Part shown: positions 36,155-47,829 of the stretch, piece by piece
Numbering within the stretch: the stretch's first letter is position 1
Layout of the letters: the number at the start of each line of letters is the position of its first letter
Assembly (NCBI GenBank): GCA_022606135.1
Contig: JABYQN010000011.1
Coordinates: forward strand, 806,001-870,000
Length of the DNA: 64,000 nt
Direction: 5' to 3'
Source of the DNA: Fomes fomentarius
Taxonomy: Eukaryota > Basidiomycota > Agaricomycetes > Polyporales > Polyporaceae
Made by a program: the position numbers and the translations under genes
Notes under the pieces: generated by a model
Told to the model about the DNA's origin: nothing
Database searches by the model: none
Seen by the model: the letters and a program-made list of their open reading frames with translations, nothing else

Positions 36155-38414
36155 ATGCCTGCCGCCGTCGAAGAGAAAAATCTTGGAACTCACCGAAATG
36201 GCGAGAAGGACGATTCTCGCTTTGAGGAACGAGTCGTCGATTATATGAGTCCGTTCGCGTCCTTCCCTGCGTCAGATACGCAGAGGCGGGAGGAGGAAAA
36301 GAGGCTGGTACGCAAACTGGATAGGAGACTCATGCCGATGCTTTGCGCGATGTATCTCTTCGCTTGTGTGTATCTCATTTGTCTCCGCCAATTCAATGTC
36401 ACTAATCACTCGCAACAGACCTCGATAGAGCGAACTTGGGCAACGCCCGCTTACAGGGCCTGCCGCGCGACACCCTGCAAGGAGACCCAACTGGGGTGCT
36501 GTTCGACTGGGTGACCTCTGCCTTCTACTTCCCTTACGTACGTCGGAGCCAACGTCGCGCATATACAGTATACCGGTCGCGCTCATGATTCCCCATACCC
36601 AGATTTTGTGGCAGGTCCCGGCCATTCTGTTATTGAAGTTGTCTTCGCCTCGTATTTGGATAGGGGTAATGGGGGTTGGTTGGGGTCTCTGTACTGTGCT
36701 TTCGGTAAGCACGTCTGGTGTTCAATCTTCGAGTGCGAGTCTGATTGGTCTCGCATTTACTTGTATTTGCAAGTCTACTGCGTTCAACTTCCCGGGCCTT
36801 ATGATCGCACGCATCGGAGTCGGCGTATTTGAGGCGGGATTCAGTCCAGGTTTCCCGTTCTATCTATGTACGTTACCCGTCGTCTCTCCGAATTCTCCAT
36901 CGAGTTGACGGCATGCATCATCCCGTCGTTCCCGCAGCGCTCTTCTATACCCGCGAGGAGATTGGTATGCGCACGGCGTACTGCTATGGTTTTGCGACAG
37001 TCGCGGGTGCTTTCAGTGGACTCATCGCGTTCGGGATCCAACATTTACACACCGCGCTAGCGAACTGGCGGCTGTTGTTCATTATCGAAGGCATCCCGAC
37101 GGTGCTTCTGGGCCTCTGCGCCATTCTCACGCTTCCGAGTCGGCCAGAGGATACGATCATATTCAACGAAAAAGAACGTGAAATTGCGTTGGAAAGGCGG
37201 AACCGTGGGCGTAAGGGGGATATTGGTCGGATGGTACAAAAGAGTATGTGTCTCAAATTCAGTCATGATCGTCCGCCCCGCCTCGTCGCGACGTCTGGTT
37301 AATGGTCATACAGCCCACATCATTTCTGCATTCAAAGACTGGAAGGTGTGTCAGGAGGGCTTGCTGCTCAGCTATGTCATCGCCTCACTCAAAATCCGTA
37401 GGTTTATTGCGCTGGAGTGGTCCATTTCGCAGGAGATTGCGCCACAGGTAGCATCACCGCATTCCTGCCGACTATCATCAAGACCTTCGGTCACAGTGAG
37501 CATACCTCTTCAATCTTGATTGGTCCAGTTGATCCCAGCTCACCGCATCTTCAGCGGATGCCATTGCGCAGTTGCTAACAGTCCCGCCATATGCGGTAGC
37601 TGGCCTAGTTCTGTGCTTGACAAGCTATGCGTCCGATAGGCTGCAGAGCCGGGGTGTCTTCATCGCTGTGGCATGCTTCATAGCAGGGGTGGGATACGTG
37701 TGCGTTTTCTCCCACCATCTCGAAATACACCGCCTATTTTCATCACTCTGACACGCGCCTATTAGATTGCTTCTCACCGTGTCCTTGAACAACGTGCGGT
37801 ACTTCGCCACCTTCTGCATCACGGCGGGCGCGTACACTGCGATTGGGCTCGTCCTGGCTTGGTGTGAGTGGTGCCTCCTTCTTTGTCGTCTATGCTTAGT
37901 CCCCCATCACGGTATACATGCGCTTTAGTTTCTCACAACTTTGGATCGGAGACGAAGACGGCTGCAGGTATCCCGCTCTTCAACTCCCTCGGACAGTGCG
38001 GGAGCATCCTAGGGTCGCATCTATTCCCATCTAAGGATGGACCACGATATATGTCGGTATCCAGTCCTTCCGCTTTCCATCGAGCGCTATCGCGGCGCTG
38101 ACATGTCTTACTCCGAGCAGCAAAGGATTCGCGGCCACTGCTGCAGTGCAGTTCTCGGGCGCGATTGGCGCGCTCACCCTGGCTGTAAGGTTTCATTGTT
38201 CGAACGAGTCATGATCGAGATGACCGAGCATACGTCTCGCAGACTTACTACAGTCTGGAGAACCGACGCAGAGATAGGAGGTTTGGGAAGCCAGATCCGG
38301 GTGCTTCCGTCGATACTTCACAGCTCGCTGACGAGGTATGTGGTATTACGCAATGATTACAATGATGTCCTCTGAAGGTTCAAGCAGGCTCCTGATTTCC
38401 GTTATACACCATGA
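36155..38414 (+). CDS. MFS transporter, anion:cation symporter type, array copy 3
   Basis: Thirteen exons: 36155-36365, 36419-36537, 36603-36704, 36774-36867, 36938-37243, 37314-37345, 37402-37495, 37555-37699, 37766-37863, 37929-38052, 38121-38184, 38243-38335 and 38388-38414. They give 502 residues. Exon lengths are identical to copy 2 except for three nucleotides in the first exon, so the array arose by whole-gene duplication after the introns were in place. Motifs match those of the neighbours: RKLDRRLMPMLCAMYLFAY, LDRANLGNARLQGL, RIGVGVFEAGFSPGFPFYL and FNEKEREIALERRNRG, ending PDFRYTP. It is closer to copy 1 than to copy 2 in exons 3-5. The inferred location is the plasma membrane, with uptake of an unidentified organic anion. 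Confidence 0.86.
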
Positions 38415-39094
38415 AATGTCCAGAGCAACAGTCTCAGTTACGACTCATCCGAGCTTGCCCATTTCCGAGCAGAACATCGCAATCGTGGTGCGTTCTCTCA
38501 TGTACCTTCATGGGAGAAGCGCCTAGTGAGTGCTGGACGCTCTTCGTATTTGACTAGTACTTAGTGTCCGCATGTGCGACCATCATTACCACAATACTTC
38601 CTATCAACTGGTCGTGGCACAGAGTGGTGCTGTGAATTCACCTCCACTATAGGTCCTTATACTCTTCAACAGACTCAGAACGATGACGGTCATCGTTCTG
38701 ACTATGATACTGAGAATAGTACTACACTGCCGAGGATGGTCATCATAGTTTTCATTGATTTTGAGTTGGGATTCCAGGGCCTCAAATGGCTTTTCTCACC
38801 TCTCGCCCTTCCCGCGTCTGAGGGCCAAGAGATTCAAACACGACACGTAATGTCACATACACGTGATTCTGTTTGCCGCAGTTTGTCACGCAGTGGAAGG
38901 CCTCCGTGGTTGCGACATTTCTTACCCACTCCCAAGTACTGGTCGTCTTGGATCAAGTATGGGTAGATTTCATATTGGTGAGGTATCTTCTGCCATCTCC
39001 GCGCCTGGTGCCAGATGTAACACTGTCAGTTAAACCCGGTGTCACTGGTAGAATCTGAATCCGAAATCGTCCTAGTGCGTGGAATTTGTCTATA
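38415..39094. other. spacer before the fold-back element
   Basis: I see no gene or clear repeat between transporter copy 3 and the MITE-like element. Confidence 0.35.
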
Positions 39095-39367
39095 CACCGG
39101 GGGCATCAGTGAATGTAACAAGCCGTTACACCCTGGATACCTGTTGATCACTGTCCAAATGTCATTACCATGTATCAAGGTGTTGCATGCAAAAGGCATT
39201 TTGAATGAACTGGATTTTCCCGTTACATTCTAGTCACATTCAAAATGCCTCGTGCAATCAGCGTGTAAATACAATGTAACGTGCTGCATCACACTTGATA
39301 CATTTGTATATTGACCATCGTTTGATCAGAATGTAACAGCTCGTTACATGCATTCATGCCCCCGGTG
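39095..39367. mobile_element. MITE-like fold-back element
   Basis: The 273-bp segment begins CACCGGGGGCATCAGTGAAT and ends with an imperfect reverse complement, finishing ATGCCCCCGGTG. Further inside, GAATGTAACAAGCCGTTACA pairs with the right arm, ATGTATCAAGGTG pairs with a copy near 39,290, and GGCATTTTGAATG pairs with CATTCAAAATGCC around a short centre. The whole element can therefore fold into one long hairpin. It is flanked on both sides by ATA, a possible 3-bp target duplication. There is no coding capacity. This is the structure of a non-autonomous DNA transposon derivative; the parent superfamily is not identified. Confidence 0.7.
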
Positions 39368-39812
39368 ATAGTAGCTGTATAACTTCATATTCATTCCGTA
39401 TCCCACACGCTGCCACTGCCACTTTCACTCTCCCTTCGAATGCTGATTCATGCTGCGGCTCGACTGCACGCTTCGCCGTTGGCCTAGATTCTATGACGTA
39501 CGCTCCAATTCCTCGTCACCTATGTCTATCTTTACTCACCATAGCTTTTTGATCAGGGTTTGTGTCATGGCTTTGTCGTGCAATTCCCTTTTTGCGATTG
39601 CAGAAGTTGCCCCCTACGGGCATGATTGGCTGACACTTTCAGCTTCGGGTCCCTTCAGACATTCCTCGGTTCTCTCCGCCAGGCAGTCTCAACATTGATA
39701 GGAGGATCGGGTCGTGAGCTCCGCACTGATGTACGAACGGCGATTGACTCTCCTCTCGAGGTGAAGTCAGGCCCGAGCACGAATGTCAATAGTGAACCAA
39801 CACGTCTTCAGC

Positions 39813-40560
39813 GGACGCTATCGCGCAGTTGCTGACCGTACCGCCTTATGATATCGCTGGCCTGGACATGTGCTCAACAAGCTGCGCGTCGGATATGTTG
39901 CAGAGCCGAGAAGTCTTTTGTCGCAGCAGGCTCCTGCGTAATAGGGATGGGATACGTGTATGTCTCCAATCATCATTTCGACAGTGGCACTCTAGGCCTG
40001 ACATGGGTGATAAGGTTGCTCCTCACTGTGTCTTCGACCGGTGTGCGATAGTTCGCCACTTTCTGCATCACAATGGGCGCATACACTGCAAATATCCCTG
40101 GCGTGAGTCCCTCGGTTCTCTGTCTATGCGTCGCATCCGCATATCCTCAATGCTCATCATCCGTATGGCCGTCAATTTCACATTATTTTGGATTCGAGAC
40201 GAAGACAGCTGCAAGCGTCCCGCTTATCAACTCCCTCGGGGAGTGCGGAATTCTCCTCGCCTCTCATCTCTTCCCATAGAAAGAAGGACCTTGATACACA
40301 TTCTCCGCTTTCCACCTAGAGCTATCGAGCTGCTGACGTGTTCCGGATTGAGTAGTAAGGGTTTCGCCACTACCGCCGCTATCCAGTTCTTGAGCGCGAT
40401 CGCCACCCTCATCCTGGTCGTAAGTAGTACTCTGCTTATCAAATAAGTCATTTATTGAGAGTATCGAACTGATTGGTCACTGGCGCGATACGTTGCAGAC
40501 GCATATCCGCATGGAGAATCGCCCACTGACATCCGCTTCAGGCTTCCGACTTTCGGAACA
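39813..40560 (+). pseudogene. truncated, broken fourth copy of the ACS-type transporter
   Basis: Only the last half of the transporter is present, from the equivalent of exon 8 (DAIAQLLTVPPYDIAGL) onward. Breaks include a frameshift before AAGSCVIGMGYV, a stop in the following exon (the codon before FATFCITMGAY), stops where copy 3 reads FPSKDGPRY, and a degenerate last exon. Later pieces such as KGFATTAAIQFLSAIATLIL are still easy to recognise. Upstream, about 350 bp matching the promoter of copy 3 survives, so an internal deletion removed the first seven exons. I describe it only as a relic. Confidence 0.8.
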
Positions 40561-41759
40561 TACAAATGGAAGATTCACGAATGTGCATAACTCCGTCCTG
40601 CCGAGTTGAACCTTCGTCACGGAAGCTTGAGTCCTTCCGGGTGCGTCGACCGATCACCACGGCCCACGCACGGTGCGCAGCTCGCGTTGGGTGATCCAGG
40701 AGACATTGGCTGCATGGTGCCCCTCGCGTTTGCGATGACTGCGCGTTGTACGTCTGGCCTCTTCCGTGTGGCAGAAGGGGGACCATGTGGTGCCTTGAGA
40801 GTCTGTAAGACCATAAGACCCTGCGAGCATCCTTTTAGCCCAATGTTCTCAGATCCGTTCAGTGGCCATGCCAAGGCACGCTGTTCAAATTCCATTCACA
40901 TGGAGGCCGAAAGAAGTCCGTGGATTAGTATTGTTGCTGCGCATGAAGCTCGGCAGCTGTATTGCTGTGCAAGGATCAAGTTTGCCTGTTCCATGTGGGC
41001 GGCATTTCAAGGAGACAATGTAATCCTCCAAGCGCTGGCAGCTGGTACTGAGCCTCACTACAGGTTGCATCCCTAGAGGCCAATATTGTAAGAACGAGGA
41101 ATGAAAAGCCGATTCAGGATGAATCAAAGGGCCTGATACAGCGAAGGACCAGGGTGCAAGTCAGGTGCAAGTAAGTCACAGAACCGTAATTGCTGCCAGT
41201 GAGAGCTGCTGACTCCTGAGACTCGAAGGCGACGCTCCCGAGCACAAATTGGGTAGTATGCCCGGGCGTGCCGGTGCGCGCCGTCGGTTGCGAACTTCAA
41301 AAAACTTCTCAAGGTTCATCGCCTTCCACTACATGTTGAACCACAGCATCCATGAACTGAACGCTTCCAACTCCGTATACGGAGTTCGGGACTTATTTTC
41401 ACCCTTAGTTGACTGATTCGGTGACAGCTCACTTGTAGCTTGCCAATTCGCTGCAGTCAGGACCTTGAAGGCGAATCTGAACTTGCCGCCTTTCAGTTTT
41501 GAATTGCGAATTGACAGAGGAAATTCACGAAATGGACACACACCGCGCGTATAGCCGGCGCAGGCAGCTTCTCCATGGGCATATTCTCCTGTGCTGTGCT
41601 GCTCACGTCATGTCCTATATGCGGTTATGCGTGGACTGGTTATAAGTCTGGCTTTAACGTCAACTTTCTCCACCATCTCACCGTTTTGCCTCACTTCGCT
41701 TCGCAACACACGCGCACTCCTTGGACTCGACTCTTTACCTCAATCAAGTTCTGTTCAAG
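40561..41759. other. spacer, nothing assigned
   Basis: Frames at 40606-41076 and 40617-40895 mirror each other without a domain. The promoter of the Thr-rich gene lies at the end (TTATAAGT near 41,640). Confidence 0.35.
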
Positions 41760-42571
41760 ATGATGCGCATGTTGACTTTTGTTGTTGCTGCTATCCTCGC
41801 CGGTCAAGGTAGGTGCACAAGTCTTCCTCACTATCACTCGTGTGCGATACTCACGGATGCTTTGTCTTAGCTGTGGCGGCTCCCTTCCAGCCTCCTCAGG
41901 CCAACTACGTGACCACCATCACGACGACACGGGACGGACAGCCGACGACCGAGGTCTGGACGATCGATCCTCCTACTGGCCACCCTGTGACCTCGGTTGT
42001 GCGTTCAACTCCGGCGTTCGTGACGACGATCACAACGACGAGGGATGGCGAGCCTACCACCGTCACTGTCGTCCCGAGTGCGGTGTCTACCGGAATCATC
42101 TCGAGCGTCACATCCGTACGACAGTCCAACGCGGCAGTGACTTCGAGCTTCACGACCGTTGCTGAGTCTACTGGTGTCGTATCGAGCTTCACGTCCATCG
42201 CGGAGCCTACCGGCGTGGTCTCAAGCTTCACGTCCATCGCTGGCTGCACCGGCGTGGTCTCGAGCTTCACGTCCATCGCTGGATCCACTGGGGTTGTCTC
42301 AAGCTTCACCTCCGTTCTAGAGTCCACCGGGATCGTTTCAAGCACGTTCTCCGTCCCCGCTTCGACGGGAGTCGTCTCGAGTTTCACCTCCAACCCGGCT
42401 GCCACTGGGGTAGTCTCAAGCTTCACGTCCGTCGGCGCTTCCACCGGCGTTGTGTCGTCTTTCACGTCGGTTGCCGGAACCGCTGGAGTTGAGTCTAGCT
42501 TCACCTCGCTCCCGGTCACCACCGAGGTTTCCTCCGCTTTCACTTCGTTTGCTATCTTCCCTACCGCTTGA
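41760..42571 (+). CDS. secreted Ser/Thr-rich protein with 13-residue tandem repeats
   Basis: Two exons, 41760-41808 and 41871-42571, give 249 residues. MMRMLTFVVAAILAGQAVAA is a clear cleavable signal peptide. The mature chain begins with two copies of VTTITTTRDGxPTT, then has about ten tandem repeats of 13 residues with consensus STGVVSSFTSVAE, and ends without a membrane helix or evident GPI signal. The Ser/Thr density predicts heavy O-mannosylation. Such proteins usually sit in or on the fungal cell wall. Start: two ATGs in a row, both in frame. The repeats also keep a 212-residue antisense frame open, which I treat as a by-product. Confidence 0.72.
42166..42555 (+). repeat. 39-bp coding tandem repeats
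   Basis: About ten diverged units of 39 bp encode TGVVSSFTS-type repeats. Units share the core GTCTCGAGCTTCACGTCC with third-position changes and a few one-residue variants, as expected for a coding repeat that expanded and then drifted under protein-level constraint. Confidence 0.8.
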
Positions 42572-43791
42572 GAGGATCATGCGACGGATAAGGCAAGCAG
42601 ATTTATCTGGTAGTTATCTTGAAATGACTCACATCGTGATCTCAGATAGCATGACGCAGGACGGCAATACTTGCTATTAGCAGACTACGTCCGAGGTCTC
42701 TGCTTCTTCGACCTCCCATCCTAGCAGGTGGCTCCTTTTCTCCTGTCTATTTTATACTAGCTAGCAGCTGGCGCCCTTACGAATGATCATGATGGTTGCT
42801 TCTAATCAGGGATATCCCCGCCGGGGCTATGATCCGTTAGTTTTCCTAAGCGCATGATGGCGAGTCTGCTCTGTGAGATGGTGACTATTAGGTTCCAGTT
42901 CAATTCATACCTCTCTTCCTCAAGCAATTACGCTTCGCAGGGTGTAAGTAGTATGAGGGGTCCCTTCTCGAGTCAAGCAAGAGCTCTTGTTGCATACCAG
43001 TACTTAGAGGCTAAGTTGAGTCGGCGTTGCGTGTGTTGTGGAAGATCTTGGCGGGCAATTTGATATGTATGCATCACCTACCATGTTCGTTGCAGTACCT
43101 AGGGGAGACTGCGGTGGTCGGTTGCGAGTTACAACGGAGACCAGGGGAGACAAAGTCAGCGATGCGATGGTTAGGCTGTGTGTGAACTTCGTCGCGTACG
43201 TCCATAGCCGTCCAGCCCGTGGAAGATTTGCACTGTGATCACTCGACTCCGTTCAAGTTGTACAGCAATCTCCTTTATCTTCTCTCTATAGCTGAGGCAT
43301 GACTCCTGCTTAGACCGTATCTGAACTCCAGTGAAACCTAGCCGGACCTGCGACTCTATTCATCGCATGAAACACGTCTGGTCACGCTGCAGTCACGTCG
43401 GACAGGCGACTTGACGCGCTTGTACAAGCCGGCGCCTCTGACCCCGTTCTACGAGCATTGACCCCGTCATGGCACTCTGAGGTCTACATAACGCGTCCTG
43501 ACTGCCTCACACCCCTGTGGCACTCGACGACGTGATGCATTACCGATATTGCAAAGACCTTTGATTGCGAACTTCGCCAACGGGCCAGCAAGGAGACTGC
43601 GGAGGTCCGAGGACACAATTCAAGTGGTGCATGAGCTCAACTGTGACATACCGTTCCGGTGCGTAGCTATATATATATATCTTCTCATTTCAATGGACCC
43701 TTACATACCACGAACTTCATCTATCTATCGTGTTGGCTCCCTCTGAGCACATGCTTCCGGTATCTCACACTTCTGTGGTCCTGTCTCACTG
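42572..43791. other. spacer with AT dinucleotide tract
   Basis: An (AT)n run lies at about 43,667-43,680. No coding sequence is recognised. Confidence 0.4.
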
Positions 43792-45173
43792 CCAAGGCTG
43801 CCCCTTGAGGTACAACTCATAGTTGTCGACATACAACGCGTCGCTGCTCGCCTGTTCCCTGGTGTGCAACGCATGGCTCCCAGTTACTCGTTCGCATCTC
43901 TTCCGCGCCTTTGTCATAACGGCCAAGGCTTCATGTTGCCAACAAAACACCGAGTTTTTCCGGGTCCTTCGGACAAGCCAGAGGTCTGGCTCAAACATCG
44001 GGAAGCACGTCATCGAACTGGATTTCGTCGGGGATGTCCGCGATTACGGTGATGAGGACGACGACATAGAGAATGTGTATTCGGACTACGTCCCCTTCTC
44101 ACTTTCCGCGTTCCAGAAGGCTCTCCCTCTTTTGCCGCGTCTCCTCCATCTTGAGTTCAAGCACCTACTCTTTTGCTCTCCCCGCTGCTCGTACATGCGT
44201 ATCTCCTTTGCGCGCAGGAGGTCCTCACACTGGACGATCCCACAGGGAGCTTACGATTGCAAAGTGCTCTGGTCCAGATATGGATCTTAGGTACTTCTTC
44301 GAGATCATCTGCACATTTCCTTGAGGATCTCATAGTCGCGTCTGGCCAATGGAAGCTGGTCTCTGGATCGGAGTTGTTTCCCATGCTCAGCACGTTGTCT
44401 ATGCCCAGGATCTCTGCCCTCTATCTCAGGGACGATTACGATGACTGCACGAATGCTCCGCATGTTAGGAGCTATCAACGAGCGGTTCACCCATCTCATC
44501 ATTGGTCCCAAGCTCGATTTCGACATGATCCGCCTCTTTGCAATGCTACCCCTGTTCGCAGGAAGGCACCTCACCGACTTGACGCTCAACTTGTTCCATA
44601 TCACTCATCCACTTCCAGGTCAGTACAAGCAGCCGATGGCATCGTATCGCAGCTGGGTCACACTGATCCACGTTCGTTGCAGTCGCGGCGCCGCTCCTAT
44701 GGGACCTCTCCTTCCCGCCTCTCCCCACCGTCCAGAAGCTCGACTTCAATTTGTCCTGCCACGCCAAATCCGAGCACCTTCCAGACTCGGCCCGTGCAGA
44801 GAACGTGCGCAACGGCATCCGCGTCTACACGCACCTGCTCGCCAACTCCGCTGCGCTTCCCGCGCTCCGGTCTGTTGGGTTCCACATATTTGATGGGGCA
44901 CTCGCCCCGCGGGTTCTCTCGCTGGACGCGGACACGAGCACCGTATGGCGCGACCTTGCAGAGGCGTTGCTGGCGTTCCCGCGGCTCGAGTCGGTCCCAC
45001 TTGTGTTGATGGACACGGACCCAGAGAGGTGGCCGGCAACGAACGGCACGAAGGCTGGCGTGGAGGTGTTCTTGGGGAAGTATACGCCGCAGCTGGCCAC
45101 CGGGAGATCGACGCCTCTGTATAGTGTTTCGTTGGGGGAAGAAGAGGTGGTGCCGTGGATTGTGAGTCCGTGA
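43792..45173 (+). pseudogene. F-box/leucine-rich-type gene, broken in several places
   Basis: The region spells out a basidiomycete F-box protein in pieces. RLPLEVQLIVVD is the start of the F-box and is one frame away from ASLLACSLVCNAWLPVTRSH, its second half. EVLTLDDPTG, then DLRYFFEIICTFP, then LEDLIVASGQWKL, then MLRMLGAINERFTHLIIGP follow in changing frames with no room for introns at two of the junctions. The 3' part (44441 to 44627, intron 44628-44682, then on to 45173) is open and reads VAAPLLWDLSFPPLPTVQKL. No ATG precedes the F-box in frame. At least three frame changes make a functional product unlikely, unless the sequence itself has errors. F-box proteins normally recruit substrates to SCF ubiquitin ligases. 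Confidence 0.6.
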
Positions 45174-45655
45174 TATATGTGCTAATGAGTGCCCGGTTAC
45201 ATTCTATGAATGTAGGTAGTTCACTGATCTGGCACTGTCAATGTCCAGCCATTATCCTGTTTCTTGACCACTCGTGATATTCATGCCCCGTTTCGTCATG
45301 CGTATATTTTGTATCTTATCCTCCACCTCCCGACCATATCGCCTTCGCCGCTTCGAATCAAAACAACTACCTGCAAAGAAGTTGACTTGGGGGCCATCTC
45401 TAGCCCTTCATCCCCTGCCTGCGACTTCTCTCTTATGGCTCTCTCAGCACTCTAAGACGCTAGGTGCACACATCATCCTGACGCCATGTACGCTGGAGCG
45501 ATGCTGGTTCTCCTCGCATATGAAAGTCAGAAACGAGGAACACCACAGATGCATTAATGCGGACGTGTTCTCCTCCAACAGAGAGACGTTTTCACAACAG
45601 GTTTATTGGGCTGATCTCGCTACGTGGTGCTTCGATATACAGTATTTTCCAATTA
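45174..45655. other. spacer between F-box relic and phosphatase
   Basis: This contains the 3' end of the phosphatase transcript. Nothing else is recognised. Confidence 0.4.
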
Positions 45656-46341
45656 TCACGCCTTCCCTGACTCCACAAGGGGTGCGATCCTCGCAGTGGG
45701 CCATGCTGTAGTGGCGGAAGCGCGACGGAGTTTGGGGCGCTGAGGCGCGAGCGGCCTCTGCTTCTCCCAGTCCTGGAGGCAGCGTACGAAGCCCGAGTTG
45801 GGCTTGATGCAGGCGCGCTTGCGCTTGACGAAGTCAAAGGCGAAGTCGTAGCTCATGTTGTGGGTGTAGATGAGGTACGCGATGACGATGGAGGCAGAGC
45901 GCGAGATACCCTAGAAGCGCTTGGGTAAGACACGGGGTGCGGAGGGAGAAGTGAGAAGTGAGAGAAGTGAGAAAAGCGCACCTGCTGGCAATGAACGAGA
46001 ACGTTGATGCCTCGTCTGAGCTTGTCGTCTATCCAGCGGACGGTGGACTCGAGGTGAGGGCGGAGGTCGGTGTTAGTGCTGTCAGAAATGTTGAGGCGGC
46101 AGCACTCGAGCTCGTTGCCCTGGGCGGCGTGGGCCTCGACGGAGGGCAGCCAGGGAGACTCGAGTATTTGAACGACGGCCTGGATTTGATGGGATGTGAG
46201 GAGGGCAGGATCGAGGATGGCAGCGAAGGAGCCGAGGTAGAGGGCGCCTGTGTGCTGCTGGGGCGAGGCAGCAAGGATCGAGTGCATGGGGATGCACAGG
46301 GCCTCCATGACCTCGGACGGAAGGTTGGTGAAGCTGATCAT
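45656..46341 (-). CDS. dual-specificity protein phosphatase
   Basis: Two exons, 45982-46341 and 45656-45910, give 204 residues. The intron splits the catalytic loop in phase 0; joined, it reads VLVHCQQGISRSASIVIAYL, a complete HC-x5-R signature (Cys nucleophile and Arg). Upstream, about residues 20-90, LYLGSFAAILDPALL resembles the start of the DSP fold, and DLRPHLESTVRWIDDKLRRG is the helix before the loop. After the loop, KRKRACIKPNSGFVRCLQDW is typical of DSPs. It should remove phosphate from Ser/Thr/Tyr residues, perhaps on MAP kinases, but the substrate is unknown. The ATG at 46341 was chosen because the TATA element at 46434-46441 puts transcription start below the upstream ATG at 46428. 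Confidence 0.88.
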
Positions 46342-46433
46342 GGATGGTGAGAGCGCTTTAAATTGCGAGTGTAGTGTGTGAGTAGTTGGGCTGGAGTGGG
46401 TGAGATAGGTAGAGTCCTCGAAAAACACGGGGG

Positions 46434-46441
46434 TTTATATG
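46434..46441 (-). promoter_or_regulatory. TATA box of the phosphatase gene
   Basis: In the gene sense this reads CATATAAA, 93 nt upstream of the chosen start. Confidence 0.5.
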
Positions 46442-47829
46442 CCCATCGACTGGCCTTAATGGAGAACGAGGGTCATGAGTTGCATTCGGCAAAGTCTGAC
46501 TATCCGAGTCCCATGCAAGATCGAAAGTCAAGAACGGTGCTCTAGGCCTGGCCCATGTCTACCGTCAAGATCAGATCGTCTCTTGCTTCTCCGGACTCCG
46601 TGCACTGTAGCCGCTCGCATCGATCCGCTCTCCTCCTCGTTCCCTGTTGCGCCTACGCGCCTCGCAAGGCTGCGCGGATCCATGGCCAATCCGGTTTTGA
46701 ATACGACTATAGATAGCGGCGGAGCGTGCAGAGGCGGACGGGGCTGTGAGGCGACCGGTCTGGATCGCAAGGGCGGACGTGGGGCAGAGGAGGACGGATG
46801 ACGCCTGGTACGGTCGCTTCGTGAGGCTCTAATGCCGGATGATTGGGTTGGGTAACCGACGATGGACCGGTTGACCTTCGGGATCGACAACAGCCTACCA
46901 TTATTAGCCAGCGCAATCTGGACAATCGCCGTGACGGCGGCATTTAGATTATGGGGCGGGGCGTATTCGCGGAGCCCGGCCTAAGGCATACGTATTATAG
47001 GACTCACCCAAGTAACGTCTCGGCTTGCATAGTTCCTGCATACAGGACCCGCTGCACATACCGTACATAAGACTCCGAGTGGACGAAGGAAATGGAGATA
47101 CAGTGTTCGACGCTGGGCTCAACGACCACCACAATTTTCTTTGCGACTTTGAAGTCGCACGAGTTCAAATTGTTGACTGACCCTTCGGCATACGGAGTTG
47201 GACTTCAGGAAGCGTAAAATACGCCTCCCACGAGGGCCCCGTTTTGATTATGCAGACGAGTTTGGAGCACAATGTAGGCTTATCTTTCCAGCGTTTCCTT
47301 CTCCAGAAGGAGACGTAGCACAGTGAGCGAGGGTGAGCAGAGCAAGGGGGAAAGCAACCCGGGCCATGCTTCAAGCCTGTTAAGCGCGGGTAAGTGACTT
47401 CGGATAGGTAAAATCACTATCACGTGTGCGTGACTACTCGCAATCTTCAATTCGACGCCCGTCGACCATTTCGGAAGACTGCAGAGTCATGTTCAAGTTG
47501 CTCAATCTGCCCTTCGTTCAGCAGACAACTTGAGCTCATCGGTCTCTCCTCATTGTGACTGCGATTCTACCTGGGCTCAACCACCGGGTGTGTCCAGAAT
47601 AGCCTGAACATTCCAGGTCCCCGTCGGGTTCAAGTCTCCGTGGCCCGATCACAACCCCAACCATCCGAGATGCACACTACCCGTCGGAATTGCCAGGTTG
47701 TTTGCTGATACTCTCAGGGTGCCGCTCGCCCATCAGGGCAAGCGGAGCAGCAAGTCAACGCCATTCAGCTCATAGTGGCGTGCGGGAGCCTTTGGTGGTG
47801 GCGAGCGCTTGCGCTTTGGCTCCCTCGAG
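46442..47829. other. spacer, nothing assigned
   Basis: Frames here are short, mirror each other and lack domains. Confidence 0.35.
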
